Origin: JACPFV01 sp038043245
GTDB lineage: Bacteria; Pseudomonadota; Gammaproteobacteria; Nevskiales; Nevskiaceae
Reading direction: 5' to 3'
DNA length: 64,000 nucleotides
NCBI GenBank assembly: GCA_038043245.1
Contig: JBBTCH010000012.1
Location: forward strand, 23,496 to 87,495
Position numbers and translations under genes: made by a program. Each line of letters begins with the position of its first letter. Position 1 is the stretch's first letter. The notes beneath the pieces are model-generated. The model did not search any database. It saw only the letters and a program-made list of their open reading frames with translations, and had not been told where the DNA came from. Below are positions 34,690-43,216 of the stretch, in pieces.

Positions 34690-35102
34690 ATCTTCGCGCG
34701 AGCGCCAAATCCTTACGCAGGCGCATGACCGATCCGGAACGACTTTTGTGGTTCCGGTTACGAGCGCACCGCCTGCACGGACACAAGTTCAAGCGTCAGC
34801 ATCCTTTGGGCCCGTACATTCTGGATTTCGTCAGCATGGAGAATTACTTGGTGATTGAGGTGGACGGCGGACAACATGCCGACACAACAAACGACGTGGT
34901 GCGGGATCGCTGGTTAGCCCCCCGAGGATTCAATGTGCTGAGGTTCTGGAACAACGAGGTTCTGCAAAATACTGATGGCGTTCTCGAAGTAATTGCCGCA
35001 GCACTGCGAGCACCCTCTCTCCCATCCTCTCTCCCCGCTGGGGAGAGAGGCGTTAATTCCCCTCGCCCCGAAGGCGAGAGGGGTCTGGGGAGAGGGCCGT
35101 GA
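34686..35102 (+). CDS. DUF559-domain protein (Vsr-like endonuclease fold)
   Basis: 138 aa. Residues ~1-105 are DUF559: ASAKSLRRRMTDPERLLWFR, GHKFKRQHPLGPYILDF with the catalytic-type Asp, LVIEVDGGQH with the Glu/Asp pair, then GFNVLRFWNNEVL. This is the fold of Vsr and type IIS nucleases; cleavage activity is not established. The last ~30 residues (LPSSLPAGERG onward) are repeat-encoded. GTG overlaps the ubiK stop, and comM starts in its stop. Repeats flank it on both sides. Confidence 0.82.
   Translation: MNLRASAKSLRRRMTDPERLLWFRLRAHRLHGHKFKRQHPLGPYILDFVSMENYLVIEVDGGQHADTTNDVVRDRWLAPRGFNVLRFWNNEVLQNTDGVLEVIAAALRAPSLPSSLPAGERGVNSPRPEGERGLGRGP
35012..35098. repeat. CTCTCCCC-type repeat before comM
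   Basis: Two linked hairpin units: CTCTCTCCCCGCTGGGGAGA then GAGG, and CCCCTCGCCCCGAAGGCGAG followed by GGGTCTGGGGAGAGGG. It encodes the tail of the DUF559 protein and supplies GGGAGAGGG before the comM GTG. Confidence 0.8.
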
Positions 35103-36613
35103 GCCTCGCCACCGTCCTATCGCGCGCCCAGAACGGCCTGACCGCCGATCTGGTCACGGTGGAAGTTCATCTCGCGCCCGGCATCCCCAGCGTCTCGATC
35201 GTCGGACTGCCCGAAGCCGCGGTGCGCGAATCCCGCGACCGCGTCAAAGCCGCCATCACCAACTGCGGCTACAAGTTTCCGACAAACATGCGGGTGACCA
35301 TCAATCTTGCGCCTGCGGATCTGCCCAAGGACGGCGCGCGTTTCGATCTGGCCATCGCGCTCGGGATATTGGCGGCGATGGACCAGATCCCCGGCGAACC
35401 CTTGCACGATCTGGAAATCCTCGGCGAGCTGGCGCTGTCAGGCGAAGTGCGCCCGATACCCGGCGCACTGCCGGCCGCCTTGCGCTGTGCGGAAGCAAAG
35501 CGGGCATTGCTGCTGCCCCAGACCAACGCCGGGGAAGCCGCGCTGGTGCGCACGCTCACCATTCATGCCGCCACCCATCTCACTGAGATCTGTACCGCGC
35601 TGCATAACGGGAAACTCGCGACATTCTCCAGCGCCACGACTCAACCATCGCGAGAAGCCATCCCTGATCTCGCGGACGTTCGCGGCCAGTTCCAGGCCAA
35701 GCGCGTGCTCGAAGTCGCTGCCGCTGGCGGTCACTCGATCCTGATGTCCGGCCCGCCCGGCAGCGGCAAAAGCATGCTTGCCACGCGCTTGCCTGGCGTC
35801 TTGCCACCGCTGAACGAAGCCGAGGCCATCGAGGTCGCCTCCATCGCATCCGCGGGCACCGGATCATTCTCGCCAGCGCGCTGGGGCATTCGCCCATATC
35901 GAAGCCCGCATCATTCTGCTTCGGCAGTTGCTCTGGTCGGTGGCGGCGGGGGCGCCACCGTCCGTCCCGGCGAAATCACGCTGGCCCATCTGGGGGTTTT
36001 GTTTTTGGACGAACTGCCGGAGTTCGATCGCGATGTGCTCGAAGCCCTGCGCGAACCGCTGGAGGCCGGGCGCATCACCATCTCACGTGCCGCGCGGCAG
36101 GCGGACTTTCCGGCGCGCTTTCAGCTGGTCGCGGCAATGAACCCCTGCCCCTGCGGCTTTCTCGGCGACGCATCCGGCAAATGCCGCTGCACGCCGGATC
36201 AGGTACAGCGCTATCGGGCGAAGATCTCCGGCCCGCTGCTTGATCGCATTGACCTGCAGATCACGGTGCCACGGATCGAACGCGAGGCACTGACGGCGCC
36301 GGTGGCGCAAACCGCAGAATCCAGCGTGGCTGTGCGTACACGCGTGGCCACAGCACGGGAACGTCAACTGGCCCGCGCCGGCAAATGCAACGCGCTGCTG
36401 ACCGTGAAAGAAGTGGAACAGCATTGTGTTGCGGATACTGCAGCCAGACAGTTGCTGGAAGCGGCCATGGGCCGACTGTCCTTATCTGCTCGCGGATATC
36501 ACCGCGTGCTGAAGGTGGCGCGCACGATCGCCGACTTGGCGCAATCGAACACCATCACTAGCGCACACGTGGCAGAGGCAGTGCGTTACCGCGAACTCGA
36601 TCGCGCAATCTAA
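35099..36613 (+). CDS. comM: ComM / YifB-family Mg-chelatase-like AAA+ ATPase
   Basis: 504 aa, full length. ComM is a helicase that extends heteroduplex in natural transformation. The N-terminal YifB domain (LTADLVTVEVHLAPGIPSVS) is followed by Walker A GPPGSGKSMLATRLPG, Walker B LFLDELPEFDRDVLEAL and NPCPCGFLGD with clustered cysteines. The C-terminal Mg_chelatase_C (SARGYHRVLKVARTIADL) is complete. GTG start, translationally coupled to the DUF559 gene. Confidence 0.95.
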   Translation: MSLATVLSRAQNGLTADLVTVEVHLAPGIPSVSIVGLPEAAVRESRDRVKAAITNCGYKFPTNMRVTINLAPADLPKDGARFDLAIALGILAAMDQIPGEPLHDLEILGELALSGEVRPIPGALPAALRCAEAKRALLLPQTNAGEAALVRTLTIHAATHLTEICTALHNGKLATFSSATTQPSREAIPDLADVRGQFQAKRVLEVAAAGGHSILMSGPPGSGKSMLATRLPGVLPPLNEAEAIEVASIASAGTGSFSPARWGIRPYRSPHHSASAVALVGGGGGATVRPGEITLAHLGVLFLDELPEFDRDVLEALREPLEAGRITISRAARQADFPARFQLVAAMNPCPCGFLGDASGKCRCTPDQVQRYRAKISGPLLDRIDLQITVPRIEREALTAPVAQTAESSVAVRTRVATARERQLARAGKCNALLTVKEVEQHCVADTAARQLLEAAMGRLSLSARGYHRVLKVARTIADLAQSNTITSAHVAEAVRYRELDRAI

Positions 36614-36632
36614 AAACTGCGCCCCAAAGAAA

Positions 36633-36661
36633 ACGGGGGCCTTGCGGCCCCCGTAATTTTT
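36633..36661. terminator. Bidirectional rho-independent terminator comM/porin
   Basis: Stem ACGGGGGCC, loop TTGC, stem GGCCCCCGT, then AATTTTT on the plus strand; TTTTC follows on the minus strand. It serves both convergent genes. Confidence 0.85.
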
Positions 36662-36684
36662 AGGGTCTAGATCAAAGCGTGTTA

Positions 36685-37953
36685 TTAGAAGCGGTAGATG
36701 GCCTTCAGCGTGCCGGTCTGCTGGTAGGTTTGGCCACCACCAGCGTTGTTGGTGAAGCTGACGGTCGGGAAGACCTTCGTGCCCGCGTTGCCGGACATAT
36801 TGTCATGGCGAACTTCGGCCAGCAGCTCAAGCCCGCTCAGCGGGGAATAACCGAAAGTCGCCGTCAGCTCGTTGATAAACACAAACTCTTCGCCACCAAC
36901 TCCGCCTTCCGGAACGTTGGTGTCCAAGGAGATGTATTCACCACGGAGAGCGACACGGGCTTTCGGTGTCAGCTTGAAGTTGACATACGCAGCAACACCC
37001 GAGTCATGAACCGTGTTGCCTACAGCTGCAATGCCGTTGGCATCCGTCGTACGGATATCGGCGTTGAGGCCGAGCGTCAGGGCGTCAATCGGCGTCACGC
37101 TGGCGACGAAGTCGTACAGAGTGACGTTGCGATTGTCAGCGCCAAGACCGCCGGCCGGGGCACCTGCCGCAACACCTTCATCACCGGTGATATAGGTGAA
37201 TGCGGTGCTGAACATGCCGCCCGTGTAAGCAATCTGACTCTCAATGCTGATGTCGGAGTTGCTGTCCGTGCTGCCGTTTGCAGCAAGACCGGCAATGGCC
37301 GGGCTACCCGCCGCGCCAGTGTTCACACCACCCAGCGTCAGGGTCAAACCCTTGCACAGCGCGTAGGTGCCACGCACGCCGACATGCGTCAGGGGCTGCA
37401 GGTTGGTGAACAGGAAAGAACGCGAGGCATTGATGTTGCCCGCCGGGTTGATGACTTCCGAGCCCGCGAGCGTGACGAACTTGCCGCCCATGACCGTCAG
37501 ATCGCCCATCGTGTACGACAGGTAGGCCTGGTTCAGAGCCCAGTCAGAGCCACCAACTGCAGTGGCGCCAGTGCCCGCGCCGCGCGTACCCAGCAGGAAG
37601 TTTGCGTCGTCACCGTAAATCGAGTTGACGACCAAGCTCAAGCCATTGGACCACTGCTTGGAGATGGTGAGATTCAGCTGATGAAACACAAACGAGTTCG
37701 GATGCGTGTCGAACTGACGGAATGACGCGCTACCGGCCGTACCAAAAGCGCCGCCCGTCTGTACGTCGGCCGAGGAAACGTCATACGACATGTCCACCGT
37801 GCCAGAGACGTTGATGCCGGAGGCGCCAAGAACGGCGTCGAGCGTCGGGATGACCGCCTTGGGCGCAGCAGGGGCAGCCTTCTTGGCCGCGAAGGCCGAG
37901 ATCGGCGCCAGACTGAGCGCGGTTGCGAGAACAACAGCTTGTTTGAGTTTCAT
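36685..37953 (-). CDS. Outer-membrane beta-barrel porin (BBP2-type)
   Basis: 422 aa. Signal peptide (AVVLATALSLAPISAFA), then an Ala/Lys/Pro linker, then LDAVLGASGINVSGTVDMSY. This segment, with RQFDTHPNSFVFHQLNLTIS, is typical of putative BBP2/OmpL-like porins. It ends in aromatic KAIYRF, the outer-membrane C-terminal signature. AAGGAG precedes the chosen ATG. The substrate is unknown; the nearby ammonium transporters suggest nothing specific. Confidence 0.82.
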   Translation of the reverse strand: MKLKQAVVLATALSLAPISAFAAKKAAPAAPKAVIPTLDAVLGASGINVSGTVDMSYDVSSADVQTGGAFGTAGSASFRQFDTHPNSFVFHQLNLTISKQWSNGLSLVVNSIYGDDANFLLGTRGAGTGATAVGGSDWALNQAYLSYTMGDLTVMGGKFVTLAGSEVINPAGNINASRSFLFTNLQPLTHVGVRGTYALCKGLTLTLGGVNTGAAGSPAIAGLAANGSTDSNSDISIESQIAYTGGMFSTAFTYITGDEGVAAGAPAGGLGADNRNVTLYDFVASVTPIDALTLGLNADIRTTDANGIAAVGNTVHDSGVAAYVNFKLTPKARVALRGEYISLDTNVPEGGVGGEEFVFINELTATFGYSPLSGLELLAEVRHDNMSGNAGTKVFPTVSFTNNAGGGQTYQQTGTLKAIYRF

Positions 37954-38111
37954 TACCTGACTCCTTAGAGATTGTTGAACAGACCCCAAAATTGGTTACC
38001 GCGACACCTGTGTAATTTGTCTATCTTAACAGCGTTCACGAGAGTGTCACGGGCATTCTATACACCCACGATTTGAAAAGGCAAGGGCCGTGCCAGCCGC
38101 GCGACAACGGC

Positions 38112-38570
38112 TTATTTGAGAAGTTCCATGACCGCCGCCTTGATTTCGGCGTCGCTCAGCGAGGCATCGCCGCCCCTCGCAGGCATGGCGTTCTTGCCCT
38201 TGATGGCGGACTTGACCAAGCCCTCCAACCCACCGGCGGCAGCCTTGCGTGCACCCCAAGCACCCTTCTTGGGCGCTCCAAGGACACCGGACGCATGGCA
38301 GGCGCCGCAGACCTTGGCGACCACTTCCCTGCCTGAATAGGGCGCTCGGGCTTCGGCAGACGCGGCGGCTTTCATCAGCACCGACGAATCAGTGACGACC
38401 TGCGCCAGGGGGCGGATGCGCTCTTCGATGCGCTTGAGCGCGGCTGAATCATCGGCGGCGGGCGTGATGTAGGCAGCGATCACCATAATGACGGCGGTGA
38501 TGCCGCCGAGCACGCCCAACACGGCAAGAAAGCTTTTGACGAACTTCTGGTCGTGCTGTTGCTGGTTCAC
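38112..38570 (-). CDS. Cytochrome c5-family protein
   Basis: 152 aa. An N-terminal membrane anchor (FLAVLGVLGGITAVIMVIAA) is followed by a heme c site CGACH and a distal Met in KNAMPARGG, in the order of cytochrome c5. It is a periplasmic electron carrier. The stop is followed by the porin 5' region. Confidence 0.9.
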   Translation of the reverse strand: MNQQQHDQKFVKSFLAVLGVLGGITAVIMVIAAYITPAADDSAALKRIEERIRPLAQVVTDSSVLMKAAASAEARAPYSGREVVAKVCGACHASGVLGAPKKGAWGARKAAAGGLEGLVKSAIKGKNAMPARGGDASLSDAEIKAAVMELLK

Positions 38571-38646
38571 GAATGATCCCTGAGATTTGTTTGTCGCAAA
38601 GTATATCCAGCCACAACGGGCGCGGCCACAGACCTTACCGCCGCCT

Positions 38647-38952
38647 TCAGGCTTTCTTGAGGCAATCCTTCATGAACGCCTTGCGCTCGTCCTTGTGCAG
38701 ATCCTGCTGCTTGGCGCTCTGGTTGCAGGCTTTCATCTTGGCGCGCTGGGCTTTCTGTTTTTCAGTAAGCGGTTTCTTGACGCTCGGTTTTTTGGCTTTG
38801 GTGGATGTGCTGGCCTTGGCGGGAGTGGCGGCTTTTTCTTTGGCTTCTGGCGCGTCCGCAGCTTCTTCTACGGCCGCTTCGGCTGGCGCGGGCTCCTGTG
38901 CAAAGCTCAAAAACGAAAGTGAAAACAGCACAGCTGCGATCAGTTTCAGCAT
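38647..38952 (-). CDS. PsiF-repeat family protein
   Basis: 101 aa. Signal peptide (VLFSLSFLSFA), then an Ala/Glu/Lys-rich spacer, then one PsiF motif: LTEKQKAQRAKMKACNQSAK and ERKAFMKDCLKK. PsiF is phosphate-starvation-induced in E. coli; its function is not known. The promoter region shared with the next gene is divergent. Confidence 0.85.
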   Translation of the reverse strand: MLKLIAAVLFSLSFLSFAQEPAPAEAAVEEAADAPEAKEKAATPAKASTSTKAKKPSVKKPLTEKQKAQRAKMKACNQSAKQQDLHKDERKAFMKDCLKKA

Positions 38953-38977
38953 GACTCTCTCCCCTTCAATTTATGGG

Positions 38978-39005
38978 TTGGTTTGAACAGCCCTGCCGTT
39001 ATACT
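38978..39005 (+). promoter_or_regulatory. Candidate promoter for the small membrane gene pair
   Basis: TTGGTT, a 16-base spacer and TATACT at 39000-39005. It lies ~78 bases before the first small membrane gene; a weaker match than the rpsU promoter. Confidence 0.35.
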
Positions 39006-39082
39006 CGCGCGCCGATTCATCGTCCATATCGCAGCGCAACATGGGTCGGGCGCACGATAAGGGCGTCGGATAAAATCAGGCC

Positions 39083-39310
39083 ATGTCTCAAGCTGAACGC
39101 ATCAAGGAAACACTCGGCTGGCTCAAGGTCGTATTTGCCGCGCTGGTGGCGATCGATGTTTCTGTGATCGCATGGCTGGCACAGAACTTTAGGACTGCTG
39201 ACGCAGTCTTGATCGTGTTGGCTGTGAGCGCGGTTGCGGGCACGACTGTCGCTATTGTCGGTGTCAATCACGCGGCTTTTCGCCGTCTCGCGCAATTGGA
39301 GAAACTTTGA
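39083..39310 (+). CDS. Small two-helix membrane protein
   Basis: 75 aa, not recognised. Two hydrophobic helices (LKVVFAALVAIDVSVIAWLA; VLIVLAVSAVAGTTVAIVGV) sit between charged ends. The stop overlaps the next ATG (TGATG). The pair has lower GC than its neighbours. It could be an envelope or transporter accessory; I cannot say more. Confidence 0.65.
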   Translation: MSQAERIKETLGWLKVVFAALVAIDVSVIAWLAQNFRTADAVLIVLAVSAVAGTTVAIVGVNHAAFRRLAQLEKL

Positions 39311-39405
39311 TGGTCTGGGCCGTAGTCATTGCAGTTGTGATCTTCATTGGCGGCATGCTGATCGTTGCCTATGAAGCATCCACTGCGAATCAGAATCTGA
39401 AATAG
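39310..39405 (+). CDS. 31-aa single-helix membrane peptide
   Basis: MVWAVVIAVVIFIGGMLIVA followed by YEASTANQNLK. One transmembrane helix and a short polar tail. The ATG overlaps the stop of the 75-aa gene, which argues that both are translated together. A small peptide of this kind can be a partner subunit or a toxin; the function is unknown. Confidence 0.55.
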   Translation: MVWAVVIAVVIFIGGMLIVAYEASTANQNLK

Positions 39406-39470
39406 CGCCTGCGTAGGCGTTTGCCGGATCTAGCGCCTCACGGGTGCTGGCAGGCGGGCGCTTGGCCAAC

Positions 39471-40364
39471 ATGACTTTCCAAGACCTCATCCTCAAACTC
39501 CAGAGCTTCTGGGCCGGCCATGGCTGCGTAATCGTGCAGCCGATGGACATGGAGATGGGCGCTGGCACTTTTCACTGGGCGACCTTCCTGCGCTCCATCG
39601 GCCCCGAGCCCTGGAACGCAGCGTATGTGCAACCTTCGCGAAGGCCCACCGACGGCCGCTACGGCGAAAACCCTAATCGCCTTCAGCACTACTACCAGTT
39701 CCAGGTGTTGATGAAGCCGTCGCCACCGGACATCCAGCAGCTCTATCTCGACTCGCTGAAGGTGCTCGGCTTCGACCCGCTGACTCACGACATCCGTTTC
39801 GTCGAGGACAACTGGGAATCGCCGACTCTCGGCGCCTGGGGGCTGGGGTGGGAGGTCTGGCTCAACGGCATGGAAGTAACGCAGTTCACCTACTTCCAGC
39901 AGGTCGGCGGCATCGAGTGCCGGCCGGTGTCGGGCGAGATCACCTACGGCCTTGAACGGCTGGCGATGTACATCCAGAAAAAAGAATCGGTCTACGACCT
40001 GGTGTGGTCCGACGTCGGCGGCCGCATCGTCACCTACGGCGACGTCTATCACCAGAACGAAGTCGAGCAATCAGCCTACAACTTCGAGCACGCCGATACC
40101 GTTGGGCTCTTCGAGCGTTTCAACAAGGCCGAGGCCGAATGCCAGCATTTGCTGGGCTTGGACAAGCCGCTGCCCCTGCCCGCCTACGAGCGCACGATCC
40201 AGGCCTCGCACGCCTTCAACCTGCTCGATGCACGCGGCGCGATTTCCGTCACCGAGCGTCAGGCCTACATTCTGCGCGTGCGCACACTGGCGCGCGGCTG
40301 CGCCGAGGCGTACTACGATGCTCGTGCACGAATTGCTGGATTTCCACCGTTGAAGGCAACGTAG
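39471..40364 (+). CDS. glyQ: Glycyl-tRNA synthetase alpha subunit
   Basis: 297 aa. Catalytic subunit of the alpha2beta2 enzyme. TFQDLILKLQSFWAGHGCVI, QPSRRPTDGRYGENPNRLQH and WEVWLNGMEVTQFTYFQQ are conserved. I chose the start before TFQDLI; nine extra codons upstream are not conserved. The final codons (YYDARARIAGFPPLKAT) are AT-richer at wobble positions and reappear, diverged, at 40458-40514. Confidence 0.96.
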   Translation: MTFQDLILKLQSFWAGHGCVIVQPMDMEMGAGTFHWATFLRSIGPEPWNAAYVQPSRRPTDGRYGENPNRLQHYYQFQVLMKPSPPDIQQLYLDSLKVLGFDPLTHDIRFVEDNWESPTLGAWGLGWEVWLNGMEVTQFTYFQQVGGIECRPVSGEITYGLERLAMYIQKKESVYDLVWSDVGGRIVTYGDVYHQNEVEQSAYNFEHADTVGLFERFNKAEAECQHLLGLDKPLPLPAYERTIQASHAFNLLDARGAISVTERQAYILRVRTLARGCAEAYYDARARIAGFPPLKAT

Positions 40365-40415
40365 CGCATGTCTCTTCAACGAATACCGTACGGCGCCGAC
40401 TCGCGACGCTACGAT

Positions 40416-40434
40416 CCCCATGCTTCGCATGGGG
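40416..40434. other. Small perfect hairpin in the glyQ-GST spacer
   Basis: CCCCATGC, loop TTC, GCATGGGG. It lies between the two copies of the glyQ 3' end and may be the trace of an inserted element or a transcript hairpin. Confidence 0.55.
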
Positions 40435-40457
40435 CCCCTCCACGCTGCTCGCGTTGC

Positions 40458-40514
40458 TACTACTCCGCCCGCGCACGAATTGCCGGCTTTGCGCCGCTGA
40501 AGTCCGCGACATGA
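40458..40514 (+). pseudogene. Second, displaced copy of the glyQ 3' end
   Basis: In frame, this reads YYSARARIAGFAPLKSAT then TGA, against YYDARARIAGFPPLKAT at the true glyQ end: 15 of 17 residues match, with one insertion. Most base differences are synonymous, and this copy has the GC-rich host codons. Its TGA overlaps the ATG of the next gene (ATGA), as GST and glyS overlap. It is therefore probably the original glyQ end. No start or upstream part is present. Confidence 0.8.
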
Positions 40515-41149
40515 TTCTCATCGGCATGTTCGATTCGCCGTTCGTACGCCGCGTCGCCGTCAGCATGAAACTGCTCGGCATGGACTACGACCATCGCAAT
40601 TGGTCGGTGGGCCGCGACCAGGCACAGATCCGCCAATACAACCCGCTGGGCCGCGTGCCGACACTGGTGCTGGACGATGGCGAAGCGCTGGTCGAGTCCG
40701 CCGCGATTCTTGATTACCTCGATGAAACGGTTGGGCCTGAGCGGGCACTGTTGCCCGCTCGTGGACCCGTCCGGCGCCGCGGCCTCAAGCTGATGTCCAT
40801 CGCCTCGGGCGCTGCCGAAAAGGCAGTGACACAGGTTTACGAGAACGTGTTCCGGCCCGCTGAAAAACGGCACGAACCTTGGGTGCAGCGCTGCCGCGAA
40901 CAAACCGAAGGCGCATTGGCAGAGCTCGACCACGCCTGCGCAGCGCTACCGAAAGACGGCTGGCTGCTGGGTGAGCGCATGACACAGGCGGATATAACCG
41001 TCGTTTGCGCGTTCACGTTCATCCGCGAAGCGGCCGGTACCGACACGGCGCGCTTTCCCGCATTGAGTGCGCTGGCCGCACGCTGCGAAGCCATGACTGA
41101 ATTCCGGTCGCTTCATGTGCCCTTCTTCACGCCGACCCCGCCCAAATGA
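40511..41149 (+). CDS. Glutathione S-transferase family protein
   Basis: 212 aa. The N-terminal thioredoxin-like domain (ILIGMFDSPFVRRVAVSMKL; GRVPTLVLDDGEALVESAAI) has the cis-Pro and Glu-Ser glutathione-binding pair. The C-terminal helical domain includes DGWLLGERMTQADITVVCAF. The ATG overlaps the stop of the displaced glyQ end and the glyS ATG overlaps its stop, so it belongs to the glyQ-glyS operon. Confidence 0.88.
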   Translation: MILIGMFDSPFVRRVAVSMKLLGMDYDHRNWSVGRDQAQIRQYNPLGRVPTLVLDDGEALVESAAILDYLDETVGPERALLPARGPVRRRGLKLMSIASGAAEKAVTQVYENVFRPAEKRHEPWVQRCREQTEGALAELDHACAALPKDGWLLGERMTQADITVVCAFTFIREAAGTDTARFPALSALAARCEAMTEFRSLHVPFFTPTPPK

Positions 41150-43197
41150 ATTCTGATTTTCTGCTGGAGCTGGGCTGCGAAGACCTGCCTGCGCGCTATG
41201 TAGCGCCACTAGCTAATGCATTTGCACAAAGTGTTGCGTTTGCTCTTGATGTTCAGTGGAATTTAAGTCGCGGTGAAGTAAAGGTTTATGCCACGCCGCG
41301 TCGAATCGCAGTCCTAGTCCAGTCTGTGGCGGAACTACAGGGCGATCAGAAAATCGAGCGCCACGGCCCTGCGTTGGCAGCCGCGCTGAAAGACGGACAA
41401 CCGACGCAGGCTGCACTCGGCTTTGCCAAGTCCTGCGGCGTTGAGTTTTCGGCGCTGGGTCAGAAGGACGGCAAGCTGCATTTCGCCAAGTCAGAACCCG
41501 GCCGCAAAACCACTGACCTCATCCCCGAGATCTTTGAAGAAGCGCTCAAGAGCATGGATGCGCTGGTGCCCAAGCGCATGCGCTGGGGCAGTGGCGACGA
41601 GACGTTTGTGCGGCCGGTGCTGTGGCTCACCTGTTTTTTGGGCGACAAGATTGTGCCGCTGCAACGCTTCGGGCTGGAAGCCGGCAACAAAACTTACGGC
41701 CACCGCTTCCATGCGCCTGAAGCGATCACCCTCAAATCGCCGGCTGAATATGAAACCAAATTGAAAGCGGCCAAGGTCTGGGTCGATTTCGAGTCGCGCA
41801 AGGCCGAAATCAAAAAACAGATTGAAGCCGAGGCGAAAAAACTCAAGGGAGCTGCACGCATCACCGACGAGCTTCTGACCGAAGTCACAGCGCTGGTCGA
41901 GTGGCCGGTAGCGATCCACGGCCGCATGGAGGAGCGCTTCATGGCCCTGCCGGCGGAAGTGGTCATCGCCACCATCGAGACCAACCAGCGTTATTTCCCG
42001 GTGTTCGGCAACGACGGCAAGCTGCTGCCAGCTTTCATCACCGTCTCGAATATCGAGTCGAAAGATTTCACGCAGGTTGTCACCGGCAACGAGCGCGTGG
42101 TGCGTCCGCGACTGACCGACGCGCTGTTCTTCTGGGAACTGGATCGCAAAAAGCCGCTGGCCGATTACGCGGGCGTACTAGACAAGGTGACGTTCCAGAA
42201 AGACCTCGGCTCTACCGGCGACAAGGTGCGACGTGTCACGAAACTCGCCACGCACATAGCGGGACAACTGAGTGAGGACAAAGCGACGGTCGAACGCGCG
42301 GGCTCGTTGTGCAAGACCGACCTCACGACACGCATGGTGTTCGAATTCCCCGAACTACAGGGAATCATGGGCGGGTATTACGCCGAGGCGGCTGGTGAGT
42401 CGAAAGTGATCGCTCAGGCGATTCGCGAGCATTACCAACCGACGCAAGCAGGTGGCGAGATTCCCTCCACCCGCGCCGGCCAGATCGTGGCGCTGGCTGA
42501 CAAGCTGGATTCGCTCTCTGGCATCTTCGCCATCGGCCAGAAACCGACGGCGAGCAAAGACCCGTTCGCACTGCGCCGTGCTGCGCTGGGCGTGTTGCGC
42601 ATCTGCATCGAAGGGAAACTGCCGCTGGACGTTTCGGCGCTACTGAAATCCGCGCTCGAAACTCAGCCGGCTGGCAAGCGGGATGCCGCGACGCTGAAAG
42701 ACCTGACGGAATTCGTGTTGGAGCGGCTGCGCGCCTATTACGAGACGCTGCCGGCGGAAATGTATGAGGCGGTGAAGGCGCTTGGTATCACTGCACCGCT
42801 GGATTTCGACGCCCGCATCAAGGCGCTGAACGAGTTCTGGGCACTACCTGCCGCCAAGAACCTCTCGGCAGCTCATAAACGCATCCGCAACATACTGAAA
42901 CAGGCCGGTGAAGGCGATATCGAAATTCGCCCGGATCATTTTCACCACGAAGAGGAGCACAAGCTGTTCGAGTCCATGAAGCAGATTGAAGGACGGATTC
43001 AGAGTGCCGCAGGAAAATCGGACTATGCAGCTAGCCTCAATGCGCTGGCGCAACTGCAGAAGCCGGTGGATGCATTTTTCGACAAGGTCATGGTGATGGC
43101 GCCCGAAGAAGAGCTGCGCACCAATCGCGTGGCCCTGCTGCGGCGTTTGGATGGCCTGTGCCGCGAAGTCGCGGACCTGTCTTGCCTGCCCGGCTGA
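41146..43197 (+). CDS. glyS: Glycyl-tRNA synthetase beta subunit
   Basis: 683 aa, normal size. The N-terminus DFLLELGCEDLPARYVAPLA is the family signature. PVFGNDGKLLPAFITVSN and the KDLGSTGDKV region are conserved, followed by the HD-like part and a C-terminal anticodon-binding domain (FFDKVMVMAPEEELRTNRVA). It binds tRNA-Gly. Last gene of the glyQ-GST-glyS operon. Confidence 0.96.
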   Translation: MNSDFLLELGCEDLPARYVAPLANAFAQSVAFALDVQWNLSRGEVKVYATPRRIAVLVQSVAELQGDQKIERHGPALAAALKDGQPTQAALGFAKSCGVEFSALGQKDGKLHFAKSEPGRKTTDLIPEIFEEALKSMDALVPKRMRWGSGDETFVRPVLWLTCFLGDKIVPLQRFGLEAGNKTYGHRFHAPEAITLKSPAEYETKLKAAKVWVDFESRKAEIKKQIEAEAKKLKGAARITDELLTEVTALVEWPVAIHGRMEERFMALPAEVVIATIETNQRYFPVFGNDGKLLPAFITVSNIESKDFTQVVTGNERVVRPRLTDALFFWELDRKKPLADYAGVLDKVTFQKDLGSTGDKVRRVTKLATHIAGQLSEDKATVERAGSLCKTDLTTRMVFEFPELQGIMGGYYAEAAGESKVIAQAIREHYQPTQAGGEIPSTRAGQIVALADKLDSLSGIFAIGQKPTASKDPFALRRAALGVLRICIEGKLPLDVSALLKSALETQPAGKRDAATLKDLTEFVLERLRAYYETLPAEMYEAVKALGITAPLDFDARIKALNEFWALPAAKNLSAAHKRIRNILKQAGEGDIEIRPDHFHHEEEHKLFESMKQIEGRIQSAAGKSDYAASLNALAQLQKPVDAFFDKVMVMAPEEELRTNRVALLRRLDGLCREVADLSCLPG

Positions 43198-43216
43198 ACC
43201 CGCATAAGTTCCGCGC

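Noticed and set aside
40365..40457. Small RNA or peptide between glyQ and GST
   Set aside because: No promoter or ribosome site; the hairpin is better read as part of the inserted scar.
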